64,000 nucleotides of DNA from G016234445 sp964438865. Lineage in GTDB: Bacteria; Chloroflexota; Dehalococcoidia; Tepidiformales; Tepidiformaceae. Shown here piece after piece: positions 25,451 to 33,774 of the stretch (positions within the stretch are counted from its first letter, which is position 1; each line of letters starts with the position of its first letter). The notes under the pieces were generated by a model. That model was not told where the DNA came from. It ran no database searches and saw only the letters and a list, made by a program, of their open reading frames with translations. The DNA lies in NCBI GenBank assembly GCA_964438865.1, contig CAYTMI010000002.1, forward strand, positions 124,001-188,000, given 5' to 3'. A program made the translations under genes and the position numbers.

Positions 25451-25459
25451 TGCTACGAT
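25451..25459 (+). promoter_or_regulatory. Extended -10 promoter of the E1alpha-E1beta-E2 operon
   Basis: TGCTACGAT (TG 25451-25452, TACGAT 25454-25459) lies 72 bp before the E1alpha ATG and fits the local extended -10 pattern. Confidence 0.5.
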
Positions 25460-25531
25460 TCGCCGGGGATAGCCGCGAGCAGCGCATGGTCCGCGGACTG
25501 CCCCGTTGACGGAAGGCAGGGATCTACCCGG

Positions 25532-26554
25532 ATGACCTCGACCCGCACCCGCCGGACCCGCTCCCAACAGACCATCGAAGAGTACCTGCTGAGCGAGCAA
25601 CAGCTCGAGGACATGTACTACTACATGCTCCTTTCGCGCCGCCTGAACGAACGCATGCTGGCCCTCAACCGCCAGGGCCGCGCCCCCTTCGTGATTGCGG
25701 GCGCCGGGCAGGAAGCCGCCCAGGTTGGGGCGGCGATGGCACTGAAGAAGGGCACCGACTACCTCGCCCCCTACTATCGTGACCTCGGCATGAACCTGGT
25801 CCTGGGCATGACCGCCCGGGAAGCGATGCTCAACCTCCTTGCCAAGCGGGACGACCCGAACAGCTTCGGCCGCCAGATGCCATCGCACTGGGGCAACAGT
25901 GCCCGCCGGATCGTCACCCAGTCGAGCGTGGTGACGACGCAACTGGTGCACGCAACGGGGATCGGGCTGGCGGCGAAGCTCCGCAAGGACCCGATCGTGG
26001 TGCTCACCTGCTGCGGCGAAGGCAGCACCAGCCGCGGCGACTTCCACGAAGCCCTCAACTTCGCCGCCATCCACAAGCTGCCGGTCATCTTCTACGTCCA
26101 GAACAATGGCTACGCGATCACTTCGCGCACGGACAAAGAGATGCCGCTGGAGAACGTCGCCGACCGCGCGCGCGGGTATGGCATCCAGAGCGCCATGGTG
26201 GACGGCATGGACTGCATCGCCGTCTACCAAACCGTGAAGCCGGCTATCGACCAGGCTCGCCGCGGCGGGGGGCCGTACCTGATCGAAGCGAAGTGTTACC
26301 GGCTCTGGCCCCACTCAAGCGACGACGACGACACCCGGTACCGCCCCAAGGCCGAGCTCGAAGAGTGGACGAAGAAAGACCCCGTCACCACCTTTCGCGA
26401 CCGCGTCGTCAGCGAAGGAGTGTTCCCGGCCGAAGACCTCGAAGAGATCGAGAAGCGGGTGGAAGAAGAAGTGCGCGAGGCGGCCCAGTGGGCGCTCATG
26501 CAGCCGGACCCCGCCCCCGAGGACGCCCTCGGCTTCGTCTACAAGGAGCTTTAG
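25532..26554 (+). CDS. 2-oxo acid dehydrogenase E1 alpha subunit
   Basis: This TPP-dependent subunit decarboxylates pyruvate or a branched-chain 2-oxo acid. The 340-residue protein has the TPP motif from GEGSTSRGDFHEALNF to YVQNN; GDG is changed to GEG, a conservative swap. The phosphorylation-loop-like region RLWPHSSDDDDTRYR follows. It lies 2 bp before E1beta, with E2 next. The motif style leans to branched-chain (BCKDH) enzymes, but pyruvate cannot be excluded. Confidence 0.9.
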   Translation: MTSTRTRRTRSQQTIEEYLLSEQQLEDMYYYMLLSRRLNERMLALNRQGRAPFVIAGAGQEAAQVGAAMALKKGTDYLAPYYRDLGMNLVLGMTAREAMLNLLAKRDDPNSFGRQMPSHWGNSARRIVTQSSVVTTQLVHATGIGLAAKLRKDPIVVLTCCGEGSTSRGDFHEALNFAAIHKLPVIFYVQNNGYAITSRTDKEMPLENVADRARGYGIQSAMVDGMDCIAVYQTVKPAIDQARRGGGPYLIEAKCYRLWPHSSDDDDTRYRPKAELEEWTKKDPVTTFRDRVVSEGVFPAEDLEEIEKRVEEEVREAAQWALMQPDPAPEDALGFVYKEL

Positions 26555-26556
26555 CC

Positions 26557-27531
26557 ATGGCACTGGTGACCGTCATCGAAGCGATCCGGTCCGCGCTCGA
26601 CGAAGAGATGGCAGCTGACGACCGAGTCTTCATCCTGGGCGAAGACGTGGAGGCGGGCGGCGTGTTTCGCGTCACCGAAGGGTTGGCAGCGAAGTACCCC
26701 GGCCGCCTGATCGACTCGCCGCTGGCGGAGTCGTCGATCATCGGGATCACCATCGGCGCCGCGCACTACGGTCTCCGGCCGATCGCTGAGATCCAGTTCG
26801 CCGACTTCATCCACGCGGGGTTCGACCATTTGGCGAGCGAAGCCTCGCGCTGGTGCTACCGGACGAAGGGCGACGCCTACCTGCCGATGGTGGTCCGGAC
26901 CCCCTGGGGCGGTGGCGTCCATGGCGGCCAGCACCATTCCCAGAGCATCGAGGCGTACTACACCCACCTGCCTGGCATCAAAGTCGTCGCGCCGTCGTTC
27001 CCCTCGGACTACCGTTCGCTCCTGAAGGCAGCGGTCGCCGACCCGAACCCGGTGCTGTTCCTCGAACACAAGCGCACCTACCGGCTGATCAAGCAGGAGG
27101 CGAGCGAGCCCGGCGAGAGCATGATCGGCCGCTCGCGGGTGACCCGAAAGGGCGGCGACCTCACGATCTTCGCGTATGGGCTCATGCTCCACGAATCCCT
27201 GGCGGCGGCCGAGGAACTGGCGGCCGAAGGGACTGAATGCACCGTGGTCGACCTGTTAACCCTGCAGCCGCTCGATGTCGAGACGGTGCTGGAGGCGGCG
27301 AAGGCCACCGGCAAGGTGCTGATCGTGCATGAAGACACGCTGACCGGCGGCTTCGGCGGCGAGATCGCGGCGCTGATCGCGGAGCACGCCTTCGAGTACC
27401 TCGACGCACCGATCCGGCGCGTCTGCGGGCCGGACATCCCTGCCATGCCCTTCCACCACAACATGGAGAGTTTCTTCATGCCCGATCGCGCGAAGATCGC
27501 CGCGGCAGCGCGCGACCTCGCCGCCTATTAG
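26557..27531 (+). CDS. 2-oxo acid dehydrogenase E1 beta subunit
   Basis: E1beta completes the heterotetramer with E1alpha. The 324-residue protein has GEDVEAGGVFRVTEGL, SPLAESSIIGITIGAA (catalytic Glu region), FADFIHAGFDHL and the HHSQSIEA segment. The C-terminal half is the transketolase C-like domain (VDLLTLQPLDVETVLEA). It starts 2 bp after E1alpha; E2 follows after 9 bp with GGAGG. Confidence 0.93.
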   Translation: MALVTVIEAIRSALDEEMAADDRVFILGEDVEAGGVFRVTEGLAAKYPGRLIDSPLAESSIIGITIGAAHYGLRPIAEIQFADFIHAGFDHLASEASRWCYRTKGDAYLPMVVRTPWGGGVHGGQHHSQSIEAYYTHLPGIKVVAPSFPSDYRSLLKAAVADPNPVLFLEHKRTYRLIKQEASEPGESMIGRSRVTRKGGDLTIFAYGLMLHESLAAAEELAAEGTECTVVDLLTLQPLDVETVLEAAKATGKVLIVHEDTLTGGFGGEIAALIAEHAFEYLDAPIRRVCGPDIPAMPFHHNMESFFMPDRAKIAAAARDLAAY

Positions 27532-27540
27532 GAGGGCACG

Positions 27541-28839
27541 ATGACCACCGTGACCATGCCGCAACTCGGCGAAAGCGTCACCGAGGGCACCATCCTCGCC
27601 TGGCTGAAGAAACCCGGCGACCCGGTCCGCCTGGACGACCCCCTTTGCGAGATCGAGACGGAGAAAGTGACCGCGGAACTGCCGTCGCCGTTCGAAGGCA
27701 CGATGGGGGAGATCCTCGTGGCCGAGGGCGAGACGGTGAACGTCGGCGAGCCGCTCTGCACGGTTATCGAAGGCGCGGTCGCCGGGGAAGCCCCGCGAGC
27801 GGCTGCCGGGGCGACGGCCGCCGGGGGCTGGAGCGGCGGGCCCATGGCCATCCCACCCGACGAGCCCCCTGTGCCTGCCCCGAACGGCGCCCTTGGCACG
27901 GTCCCACGAGCGGCTGCCCCGGTGGTGCCCCGGCCATCACGCACGGCCGCCATCAACCCGGAGAGCCGCGAACGCTACTACTCACCCGCTGTGATGCGAC
28001 TGGCGACCGAGCACGGGGTCGACCTGACGGCAATCAAAGGCACCGGCGTCGGGGGCCGTGTCACCCGGAAGGACGTGGAGGCACGCCTCGCGGGGGGCGC
28101 CGCGGCGGCGGCAACAACGGCTGCCCCGGCCCCGCAACCGCGGCCGGGCGGGGCGCGCTACGACGTGGTCCAGCTTTCGGCGACTCGCCGGACGATCGCC
28201 GACAACCTCAAGCGGTCGAATCTGGAGGCACCCCAGGCGTGGACGATGGTCGAGGCCGACGTCACGCCGCTGGTCCGCCTCCGGGAACGGGATCGGGCCG
28301 AGTTCCAGCGCCGCGAGGGCGTCGACCTCACGTTGCTCCCATACTTCGCCGTCGCCATTTGCGAGACGCTGCGCGACTTCCCGATGCTCAACGCCCGCTG
28401 GGAGGGCGACGAGCTTCGCCGCTACCACGCGGTGGACCTCGGGATCGCCGTGGCGGCCGAGACCGGGCTCGTCGTGCCCGTGATCCACGATGCCGGCGAC
28501 CTCAACCTCGCGGGGATCGCCCGGCGGATCGCGGACATCGTCGACCGTGCCCGGCGACGGAAGCTGCGGATCGACGACATCGAAGGCGGGACCTTCACGG
28601 TGAACAACACCGGCTCGTTCGGTTCAATCGCCTCGAAGCCGATCGTGAACTACCCGCAGGTCGGCATCGTGACAATGGAGCGCGTCGTGAAGCGCGCGGT
28701 CGTCGTGGAGGGCGACGCGATCGCCGTCCGTTCGATGGTGAACCTCTGCCTCAGCTTCGACCACCGAGCGATGGACGGACTGGAGGCGGGTGGGTTCCTC
28801 GCGGCGCTGAAGGGGCGGCTGGAGACACTCGGAACGTAA
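27541..28839 (+). CDS. 2-oxo acid dehydrogenase E2 acyltransferase
   Basis: This is the lipoylated core subunit that moves the acyl group to CoA. Domains in order are a lipoyl domain (residues 1-78, lipoyl Lys42 in ETEKVTAEL), a Pro/Ala linker, a peripheral-subunit-binding domain (YYSPAVMRLA to RKDVEARL, ~140-180) and the catalytic domain ending SFDHRAMDG (HXXXDG). With 432 residues it has one lipoyl domain. No E3 gene is nearby, so dihydrolipoamide dehydrogenase must come from elsewhere. Confidence 0.94.
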   Translation: MTTVTMPQLGESVTEGTILAWLKKPGDPVRLDDPLCEIETEKVTAELPSPFEGTMGEILVAEGETVNVGEPLCTVIEGAVAGEAPRAAAGATAAGGWSGGPMAIPPDEPPVPAPNGALGTVPRAAAPVVPRPSRTAAINPESRERYYSPAVMRLATEHGVDLTAIKGTGVGGRVTRKDVEARLAGGAAAAATTAAPAPQPRPGGARYDVVQLSATRRTIADNLKRSNLEAPQAWTMVEADVTPLVRLRERDRAEFQRREGVDLTLLPYFAVAICETLRDFPMLNARWEGDELRRYHAVDLGIAVAAETGLVVPVIHDAGDLNLAGIARRIADIVDRARRRKLRIDDIEGGTFTVNNTGSFGSIASKPIVNYPQVGIVTMERVVKRAVVVEGDAIAVRSMVNLCLSFDHRAMDGLEAGGFLAALKGRLETLGT

Positions 28840-28856
28840 CCGGCGGTCCCCGGCAA

Positions 28857-29996
28857 CTACCGCGGCCGGACGACCCCGGACGGGTCGACGACCTCGATCC
28901 AGGTGGGGCCGGGCGCGAACCGCACCTCGACCCCGTCGGGGCCGTAGAAGCGAGTTCGGGATTCCCGGATTGGCTTCCGCCAGGTGCCGCGGATGAACTG
29001 GCCGCCGGTGAGGACGACGGCGTCCCCTTGCCCGAGGGCATCAATCAGCACGTGGCCGCCCTCGTCGACCACGGACGAGGCCGCGAAGATGACGGCGACG
29101 TTGGCGAAGGCGAGCTGCTTGTTGGTCTCGCCGTCCACATGCCGCTCGCCATCCTGCCAGCGCAGGTAGCGGCCCGAGCCGGCATCCCAGTCCCAGCGGA
29201 TCTCCGTTCGGCTCCACTCCGCCAGCTTGATTTCCACCGAGGGCACGACAACCCCTCCGGTGACGGTGGACGCACTCCGGTAGCGCCAGGGTTCAATCTT
29301 CGGGGCGTGGTCGTATCCGAGTCCCTCAGCCGCCAGCCGCAGCTCGCCGGTGCTGGTGACCACGTTGTGAGGCGCCGGCCGGTCAGGGTCGCGGAAGTAG
29401 GCCGCGAAAGCCACGCCGGCCATGTCGAGGTCGGCGATGCCCCACTCGAACATCTGGCCGGCGGCATCGGCATCGCCCGGCGTGTCGGAACTGCCGACGT
29501 GGGCATAGAGAGCGTCGTATTCCAGCGCCCAATAGAGGAACGGCGTCCGGGCCGAACGCACGGGCTCGATCCGCGCGGCCTCCTGCGAGTGGAAGACGGC
29601 GAAGAAGCGGGTGATACCGCCTTCGACCAGCGCTTCGATGACGATGTCGGCATGGTCGAGACCGGTGTGGGGGAACGCCCCGGGCGCGTTGTCCATCATC
29701 ACGGCAACCGGCCGAAGTCCCCGCCTCGCCGCCTCCACGGAAGCGCTCACGGGTTCGCCGGTAAGGAGCGTGACCGCAGTGGGAGTACTGGTTGCGGCCG
29801 GAGACGGGCTCACGGTGGGCGCGGAGGTCGAGGTGGCGGTCGGGACCGTCGCGCCGGAGGACCCGTCGGAATCGCGCACTTCGACCGCGACCCAGGCGGC
29901 GCCCGCGGAAGCAAGCAGCGCGGCCGCTACCGCGACACCAAAGATCAGGTTACGCACTGCCGCCCGCCTCGCCTGAATCTGATCCGAGCCTACCAC
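28857..29996 (-). CDS. DUF3048 domain lipoprotein-like secreted protein (YerB family)
   Basis: This 379-residue protein has an N-terminal hydrophobic anchor (LIFGVAVAAALLASAGAAW), a Thr/Ser/Pro-rich linker and a DUF3048 domain. Family marks are RPVAVMMDNAPGAFPHTGL, ADIVIEALVEGGITRFFAVFH and PVRSARTPFLYWA, with NVVTSTGEL and the C-terminal domain beyond. The function of YerB-type proteins is unknown; they are cell-surface. A second start, GTG 29957, is attractive because a TAGGCT box lies 29 bp upstream of it; the GTG at 29996 would lie just outside that transcript. Confidence 0.82.
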   Translation of the reverse strand: MVGSDQIQARRAAVRNLIFGVAVAAALLASAGAAWVAVEVRDSDGSSGATVPTATSTSAPTVSPSPAATSTPTAVTLLTGEPVSASVEAARRGLRPVAVMMDNAPGAFPHTGLDHADIVIEALVEGGITRFFAVFHSQEAARIEPVRSARTPFLYWALEYDALYAHVGSSDTPGDADAAGQMFEWGIADLDMAGVAFAAYFRDPDRPAPHNVVTSTGELRLAAEGLGYDHAPKIEPWRYRSASTVTGGVVVPSVEIKLAEWSRTEIRWDWDAGSGRYLRWQDGERHVDGETNKQLAFANVAVIFAASSVVDEGGHVLIDALGQGDAVVLTGGQFIRGTWRKPIRESRTRFYGPDGVEVRFAPGPTWIEVVDPSGVVRPR

Positions 29997-30012
29997 GCCG
30001 CGCAGGGCCGGG

Positions 30013-30029
30013 CCTTGCCGCCGGCAAGG
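30013..30029 (-). terminator. Hairpin after the acyl-CoA dehydrogenase gene
   Basis: CCTTGCC (30013-30019) and GGCAAGG (30023-30029) form a perfect 7-bp stem with a 3-nt loop. There is no U-run on either strand, so it may be a weak or Rho-assisted stop rather than a true intrinsic terminator. Confidence 0.35.
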
Positions 30030-30044
30030 AGGGCCGTGCGGGGC

Positions 30045-31232
30045 TTAACCGTGGCGAGGCGACGCCTCCAGGGCACGGCCGATGACCATCCGCTGGATCT
30101 GGTTGGTGCCTTCGAAGATCTGGAAGATCTTGGCGTCGCGCACCCATTTCTCGACGGGGTGATCCCGCATGTAGCCCTGGCCACCGAGGACCTGGAGGGC
30201 GTCGATGGTCACCTTCATCGCCATGTCGCTGGCGAAGCACTTGGCCATGGAGCCTTCAGCCTGGAGATAGGGGACGTTCGCGCCGGCCATCCAGGCAGCC
30301 CGCCAGACCATCAGGCGGGCCGAGTCGACCGCCATCGCCATGTCCGCGAGCATGAAGCTGATGGCCTGGTTCTTGATGATCGGCCGGCCGAACTGGACCC
30401 GCTCCTTCGCGTAGTCGAGGGCGTATTCGTAGGCGGCGCGGCCGATGCCGAGCGCGTAGGCGCCAACCACCGGGCGAGTCCGTTCGAGGGTCATAAGCGC
30501 GCCCATCGCGCCGGGGCCAGCACTCCCTCCACCAGACTTCGGGGCCGCGCCAAGCTTGTTTTCCGCGGGGATTCGGCAGTCGGAGAGGACGACGTTCGCC
30601 GTGTGGGAAGCGCGAATCCCCATCTTCCTCCAGGTCGTGCCGGCCGAGAGCCCCGGGGTCCCGGCGGGGATGACGAAGGCAGCAAGCCCGCCCCATCCCT
30701 TCGACCTGTCCTCGGTCGCGAAGACAACGTGGAGGTCGGCGACGCCACCGTTCGTGATGAACTGCTTCTCGCCGTTGAGGACGTAGTCATCGCCATCGCG
30801 GACCGCGGTCGTCTGGATGTTCGCGACATCCGAACCAGCGTCCGGCTCGGTGAGGCACATGGCGCCGAGCCGCACCTGTTTCGAATCGGACGCGATCTCC
30901 GGGAGCCAGCGGTCGCGCTGCTCCTGCGAGCCGGTGCCCATGATCGCCGCGGCGGCAAGGCCAGACGAGTTGATCGCGAGGGCGATGCCGGCGCAGCCCC
31001 AGGAAAGCTCTTCGGCGAGGATGGAGGGGATGAGCGACGAACCGCCACCATCGACGAGCGCGCCTTCGCGGGAGACGCCGAGGCCAATGCCGGCGGCCTT
31101 CTTGATGATCTCGTAGGGGATTTCCTCGTGCTCGTCGTAGTAGGCCGCCACCGGGCGAATCTCTCTTTTCGCGAATTCGTGGGTGAGCTGCTGGACGAGA
31201 CGCTCTTCTTCGCTGAGTTCGAAAGAAACCAC
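30045..31232 (-). CDS. Acyl-CoA dehydrogenase
   Basis: This FAD enzyme introduces the alpha-beta double bond in acyl-CoA. GTG 31232 is chosen as start, with AGGAGGG at good spacing; it gives MVSFELSEEERLVQQLTHEF and 395 residues. The FAD region MCLTEPDAGSDVANIQTTA, then KQFITNGGVAD, and the C-terminal DALQVLGGQGYMRDHPVEKWVRD-type region with EGTNQIQRMVIGRAL are standard for short/medium-chain enzymes. A palindromic operator covers the transcription start and ribosome site. Confidence 0.94.
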   Translation of the reverse strand: MVSFELSEEERLVQQLTHEFAKREIRPVAAYYDEHEEIPYEIIKKAAGIGLGVSREGALVDGGGSSLIPSILAEELSWGCAGIALAINSSGLAAAAIMGTGSQEQRDRWLPEIASDSKQVRLGAMCLTEPDAGSDVANIQTTAVRDGDDYVLNGEKQFITNGGVADLHVVFATEDRSKGWGGLAAFVIPAGTPGLSAGTTWRKMGIRASHTANVVLSDCRIPAENKLGAAPKSGGGSAGPGAMGALMTLERTRPVVGAYALGIGRAAYEYALDYAKERVQFGRPIIKNQAISFMLADMAMAVDSARLMVWRAAWMAGANVPYLQAEGSMAKCFASDMAMKVTIDALQVLGGQGYMRDHPVEKWVRDAKIFQIFEGTNQIQRMVIGRALEASPRHG

Positions 31233-31243
31233 GGGAACCCTCC

Positions 31244-31270
31244 TACCGTTCGGTAAGGGCAATGGTAGCA
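31244..31270 (-). promoter_or_regulatory. Promoter and palindromic operator of the acyl-CoA dehydrogenase gene
   Basis: On the minus strand an extended -10 TGCTACCAT occupies 31270-31262. The predicted start near 31255 coincides with TACCGTTCGGTA (31244-31255), an inverted repeat TACCG-NN-CGGTA. The repeat ends inside the Shine-Dalgarno. Similar TACCG/CGGTA sites bind TetR-type regulators of fatty-acid genes (FadR/PaaR type) in other bacteria. Confidence 0.6.
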
Positions 31271-31574
31271 GCCTCCCCCAGAGAGGCACGTCTGGCTGGC
31301 GGCGACCATCCATAAGGTCAGCCGATAGGAGGCGGCCCGGAAATCATCTCTGGGCCACTGGTACACAAGGGGGGCAGGCGCGAACATTGCCCCTTCGGGC
31401 GGACAGGCACTACCCTTCAGAGTGTTATGACGCGTTCCAATCATTACAACCCGTGTTCGGCGGGCGCCACACGATCTTCACAAAATGGCACGTGAAATCC
31501 TGTGGACTTTCCCGAGAAGCGGCCCCTATGATAGCGCCGCTCTGGATGCCGACCCCTAGGAGAGGTGTACCTGG
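31271..31574. other. Divergent intergenic region before the recombinase gene
   Basis: This 304-bp stretch holds no ORF I trust. It contains the promoter of the acyl-CoA dehydrogenase at its left edge and the candidate promoter of the recombinase on the right. An imperfectly spaced inverted repeat TTCAC (31477-31481) ... GTGAA (31492-31496) lies just upstream of that promoter and could be an operator. No tRNA, riboswitch or clear dif site is visible. Confidence 0.6.
31503..31532 (+). promoter_or_regulatory. Candidate promoter of the tyrosine recombinase gene
   Basis: TGGACT (31503-31508), an 18-bp spacer and TATGAT (31527-31532) lie 42 bp before the ATG. Confidence 0.45.
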
Positions 31575-32483
31575 ATGGACGACTGCATCGCCCAGTTTCT
31601 GAACTTCCTCGCAGTTGAGAAGAACGCCTCCGGGAACACCATCGCCGCCTACCGGAACGACCTGGCCCAATTCGAAACCTTCATCTCCGGCAACGGCGGG
31701 GGGGCGGCCTCCACCGCGTTGACTGCCGTGAAAGGCCCCCTCGTCGTCGCCTTCACGGAAGACCTCCGCGCCCGTCAGTACAAGGATGCGACCGTGGCCC
31801 GGAAGGTTGCAGCGGTGAAGTCGTTTTTCGGCTTTCTTTCGGCCGAAGGGCTGGTGGACCAGGACCCGACGGAGCAGTTGAAGTCGCCGCAGGTTGGGAA
31901 AACGCTTCCGCGAGCGCTGAGCACGCGGGAAGTCGACGAACTCCTGGAGCAGCCCTCCCGCCGGAATACCCCGGAATCGCGCCGCGACAAGTCCATGCTC
32001 GAACTGCTCTACGCCACCGGCCTCCGCGTCACAGAGCTGGTTTCGCTCAATGTTTCGGACATCGCCCTCGAAAGCGACCCGGTGACGGTCCGCTGTGTGG
32101 GCAAGGGCGACCGCGAACGCATCCTGCCGCTGCACCAGCGGCCGGTGGACGAATTGCGGCAGTACATCTTCCACGTGCGTCCCCGGCTGGTCCGCAACCG
32201 CAAGGAATCGGCGCTGTTTGTGAACCGCCGTGGGGAGCGTCTCACCCGCCAGGGTTTCTGGCTGATCCTGAAGAACTACGCGCGCGACGCGAAGCTCGAC
32301 AAGACGGTCACGCCCCACACCCTCCGGCACACCTTCGCGACGCACATGCTCTCGGGCGGCATGCCGCTTCGTAATGTGCAGGACGCCCTCGGGCACGCCA
32401 GCATCAGCACAACCCAGATCTACACCCACCTGACGGACGACCAGAAGCGGCTCCAGTACGACAAGGCTCATCCCCGCGCCTGA
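31575..32483 (+). CDS. xerD: Xer-type tyrosine recombinase
   Basis: This 302-residue recombinase probably resolves chromosome dimers. It has the SAM-like N-terminal core-binding domain (FLNFLAVEKNASGNTIAAYR) and a catalytic domain. Catalytic residues appear in ATGLRVTEL (Arg), HTLRHTFATHML (His-x-x-Arg), GHASISTTQIYTHL (His and nucleophile Tyr). A GGAGAGG site precedes the ATG. It is a full-length, housekeeping XerC/XerD type, with no integrase features or att repeats nearby; XerC versus XerD cannot be settled. Confidence 0.88.
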   Translation: MDDCIAQFLNFLAVEKNASGNTIAAYRNDLAQFETFISGNGGGAASTALTAVKGPLVVAFTEDLRARQYKDATVARKVAAVKSFFGFLSAEGLVDQDPTEQLKSPQVGKTLPRALSTREVDELLEQPSRRNTPESRRDKSMLELLYATGLRVTELVSLNVSDIALESDPVTVRCVGKGDRERILPLHQRPVDELRQYIFHVRPRLVRNRKESALFVNRRGERLTRQGFWLILKNYARDAKLDKTVTPHTLRHTFATHMLSGGMPLRNVQDALGHASISTTQIYTHLTDDQKRLQYDKAHPRA

Positions 32484-32509
32484 TCGCAGCCGGGAACCCG
32501 CCGTTCCGG

Positions 32510-32515
32510 TAGACT
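32510..32515 (+). promoter_or_regulatory. Leaderless-type -10 box of the HD-domain gene
   Basis: TAGACT ends exactly 6 nt before ATG 32522, leaving no room for a usable Shine-Dalgarno. Confidence 0.5.
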
Positions 32516-32521
32516 CGGGAG

Positions 32522-33418
32522 ATGCCGCCTCCCGCCGAACTGCTTGACGCGCTCAGCGCCCCTTCGGCCACAGCGGCGCTCCGGGAGATGGACGGGGGCG
32601 GGCAGCTAACCCGCCTCTTCCCTGAACTTGAGGCCGGGCGGGGCTTCAGCCAGCCGGAACTCCACTACTACGACGTCCTCGACCACAACCTCGCCGCCGT
32701 GGCCGCCGTCGAAGTTGCCCTTGGCGACGGTGCCGACGGCCGCGAACTCCGCGAGTCGCTGGGTTGGCTCGACCTCGACGGTTCGCTCGAACGGGAGGTC
32801 GACGGCATCTCCATCGCCAGCCTCACGCGGCTTGCCTGCCTTGTCCACGACGTCGCCAAGCCCGCAACCGCAACAATAGTCGAAGGGCGGCTGCGATTCC
32901 CACGGCACGGCCCCACGGGGGCCGAAATGATGGGGACACGGCTGCCCGAACTCGGGTTTAGCGCGGGGGCAACCTCATTTGTCTGCGCGATGGTGCGGTA
33001 TCACCTTCGCCCGGGCGAACTCATTCGCGCCTGGCCGCCGACCGACCACGCCGTCCGCCGCTTCGCCACTGCGCTTGATGGGCACGTGCTCCCCCTGATG
33101 CTGGTGAACCTCGCCGACGGGATGGCGACGCGCGGCCCCGGCTACACGCGCGAGAACTTCCGGCGGCACTGCAACTTCCTCAACTACGTGGTCGCCCGCT
33201 CGTGGGCGGTGATGGAAGACGGCCCGCCGCCCCTGCTTTCGGGTGAAGAGGCGATGACTGAACTCGATATGGAAGGTGGACGCTTGCTTGGGGCGGTCCT
33301 AACATCACTTCGCCGGGCGCAACTCGAAGGCGCAATCGCGAGCCGGGACGAAGCACTGGTGCTCGCGCGCTCAATCCTGGCGGGGGCCGCGGACAGAGCC
33401 ACCTCGCCAGGCCGGTAG
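32522..33418 (+). CDS. HD-domain protein resembling the C-terminal half of CCA-adding enzymes
   Basis: This 298-residue protein reads like the tRNA nucleotidyltransferase/poly(A) polymerase family after its catalytic head. LTRLFPELEAGRGFSQPELHY, then VLDHNLAAV, then LACLVHDVAKPATA (HD), then PRHGPTGAEMMGTRL, then MVRYHLRPGEL match its HD and tail domains. The N-terminal nucleotidyltransferase (GGxVRD and DxD) is missing, and no such sequence lies upstream. It could be a stand-alone phosphohydrolase. yajC begins 11 bp downstream. Confidence 0.72.
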   Translation: MPPPAELLDALSAPSATAALREMDGGGQLTRLFPELEAGRGFSQPELHYYDVLDHNLAAVAAVEVALGDGADGRELRESLGWLDLDGSLEREVDGISIASLTRLACLVHDVAKPATATIVEGRLRFPRHGPTGAEMMGTRLPELGFSAGATSFVCAMVRYHLRPGELIRAWPPTDHAVRRFATALDGHVLPLMLVNLADGMATRGPGYTRENFRRHCNFLNYVVARSWAVMEDGPPPLLSGEEAMTELDMEGGRLLGAVLTSLRRAQLEGAIASRDEALVLARSILAGAADRATSPGR

Positions 33419-33429
33419 GAGTTTCCCCC

Positions 33430-33774
33430 ATGGCGGTCATGTGGAGCGTCATCTTCTACACCGTGCTGGCGGTGGCGGCGTTCTACTTCATCCTTCTGCA
33501 GCCGGTGTTGAAGAACCAGCGCGAACAGAAGAAAGCTGTACAGTTGCTCCAGATCGGCGATGAGGTGGTCACCACTGGCGGCCTCATCGGCGAAGTCAAG
33601 GATGTCGTCACCCCACCCGACGGCCCAACGGAGATCATCCTCGAACTCGCCCCCGGGATCCGGGTGCGGGCGGTGACGGATGCAATCTCCCGCCGGCTGA
33701 CCACCCTCGAACCTGCCCCCGTAACCCGGGCGGCAGATACGGGATCCCAGGAGGCCACGGAGCCCCGTGCGTAA
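33430..33774 (+). CDS. yajC: Preprotein translocase accessory subunit YajC
   Basis: YajC is a small partner of SecDF in protein export. The 114-residue protein has one N-terminal membrane helix (VIFYTVLAVAAFYFILLQPV), then the conserved basic KNQREQKK and the beta domain with IGDEVVTTGGLIGEV. It overlaps secDF by 8 bp, the standard gene pair. A TAGGAG site precedes the ATG. Confidence 0.93.
   Translation: MAVMWSVIFYTVLAVAAFYFILLQPVLKNQREQKKAVQLLQIGDEVVTTGGLIGEVKDVVTPPDGPTEIILELAPGIRVRAVTDAISRRLTTLEPAPVTRAADTGSQEATEPRA

Noticed and set aside
27645..31256. A 1203-codon plus-strand ORF across E2, DUF3048 and the acyl-CoA dehydrogenase
   Set aside because: It is an antisense and out-of-frame shadow in high-GC sequence. 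The real genes in this stretch have full family motifs.
31575..32483. The tyrosine recombinase as an integrase of a mobile element
   Set aside because: It has standard Xer length and motifs, with no att repeats, tRNA target or cargo genes nearby.
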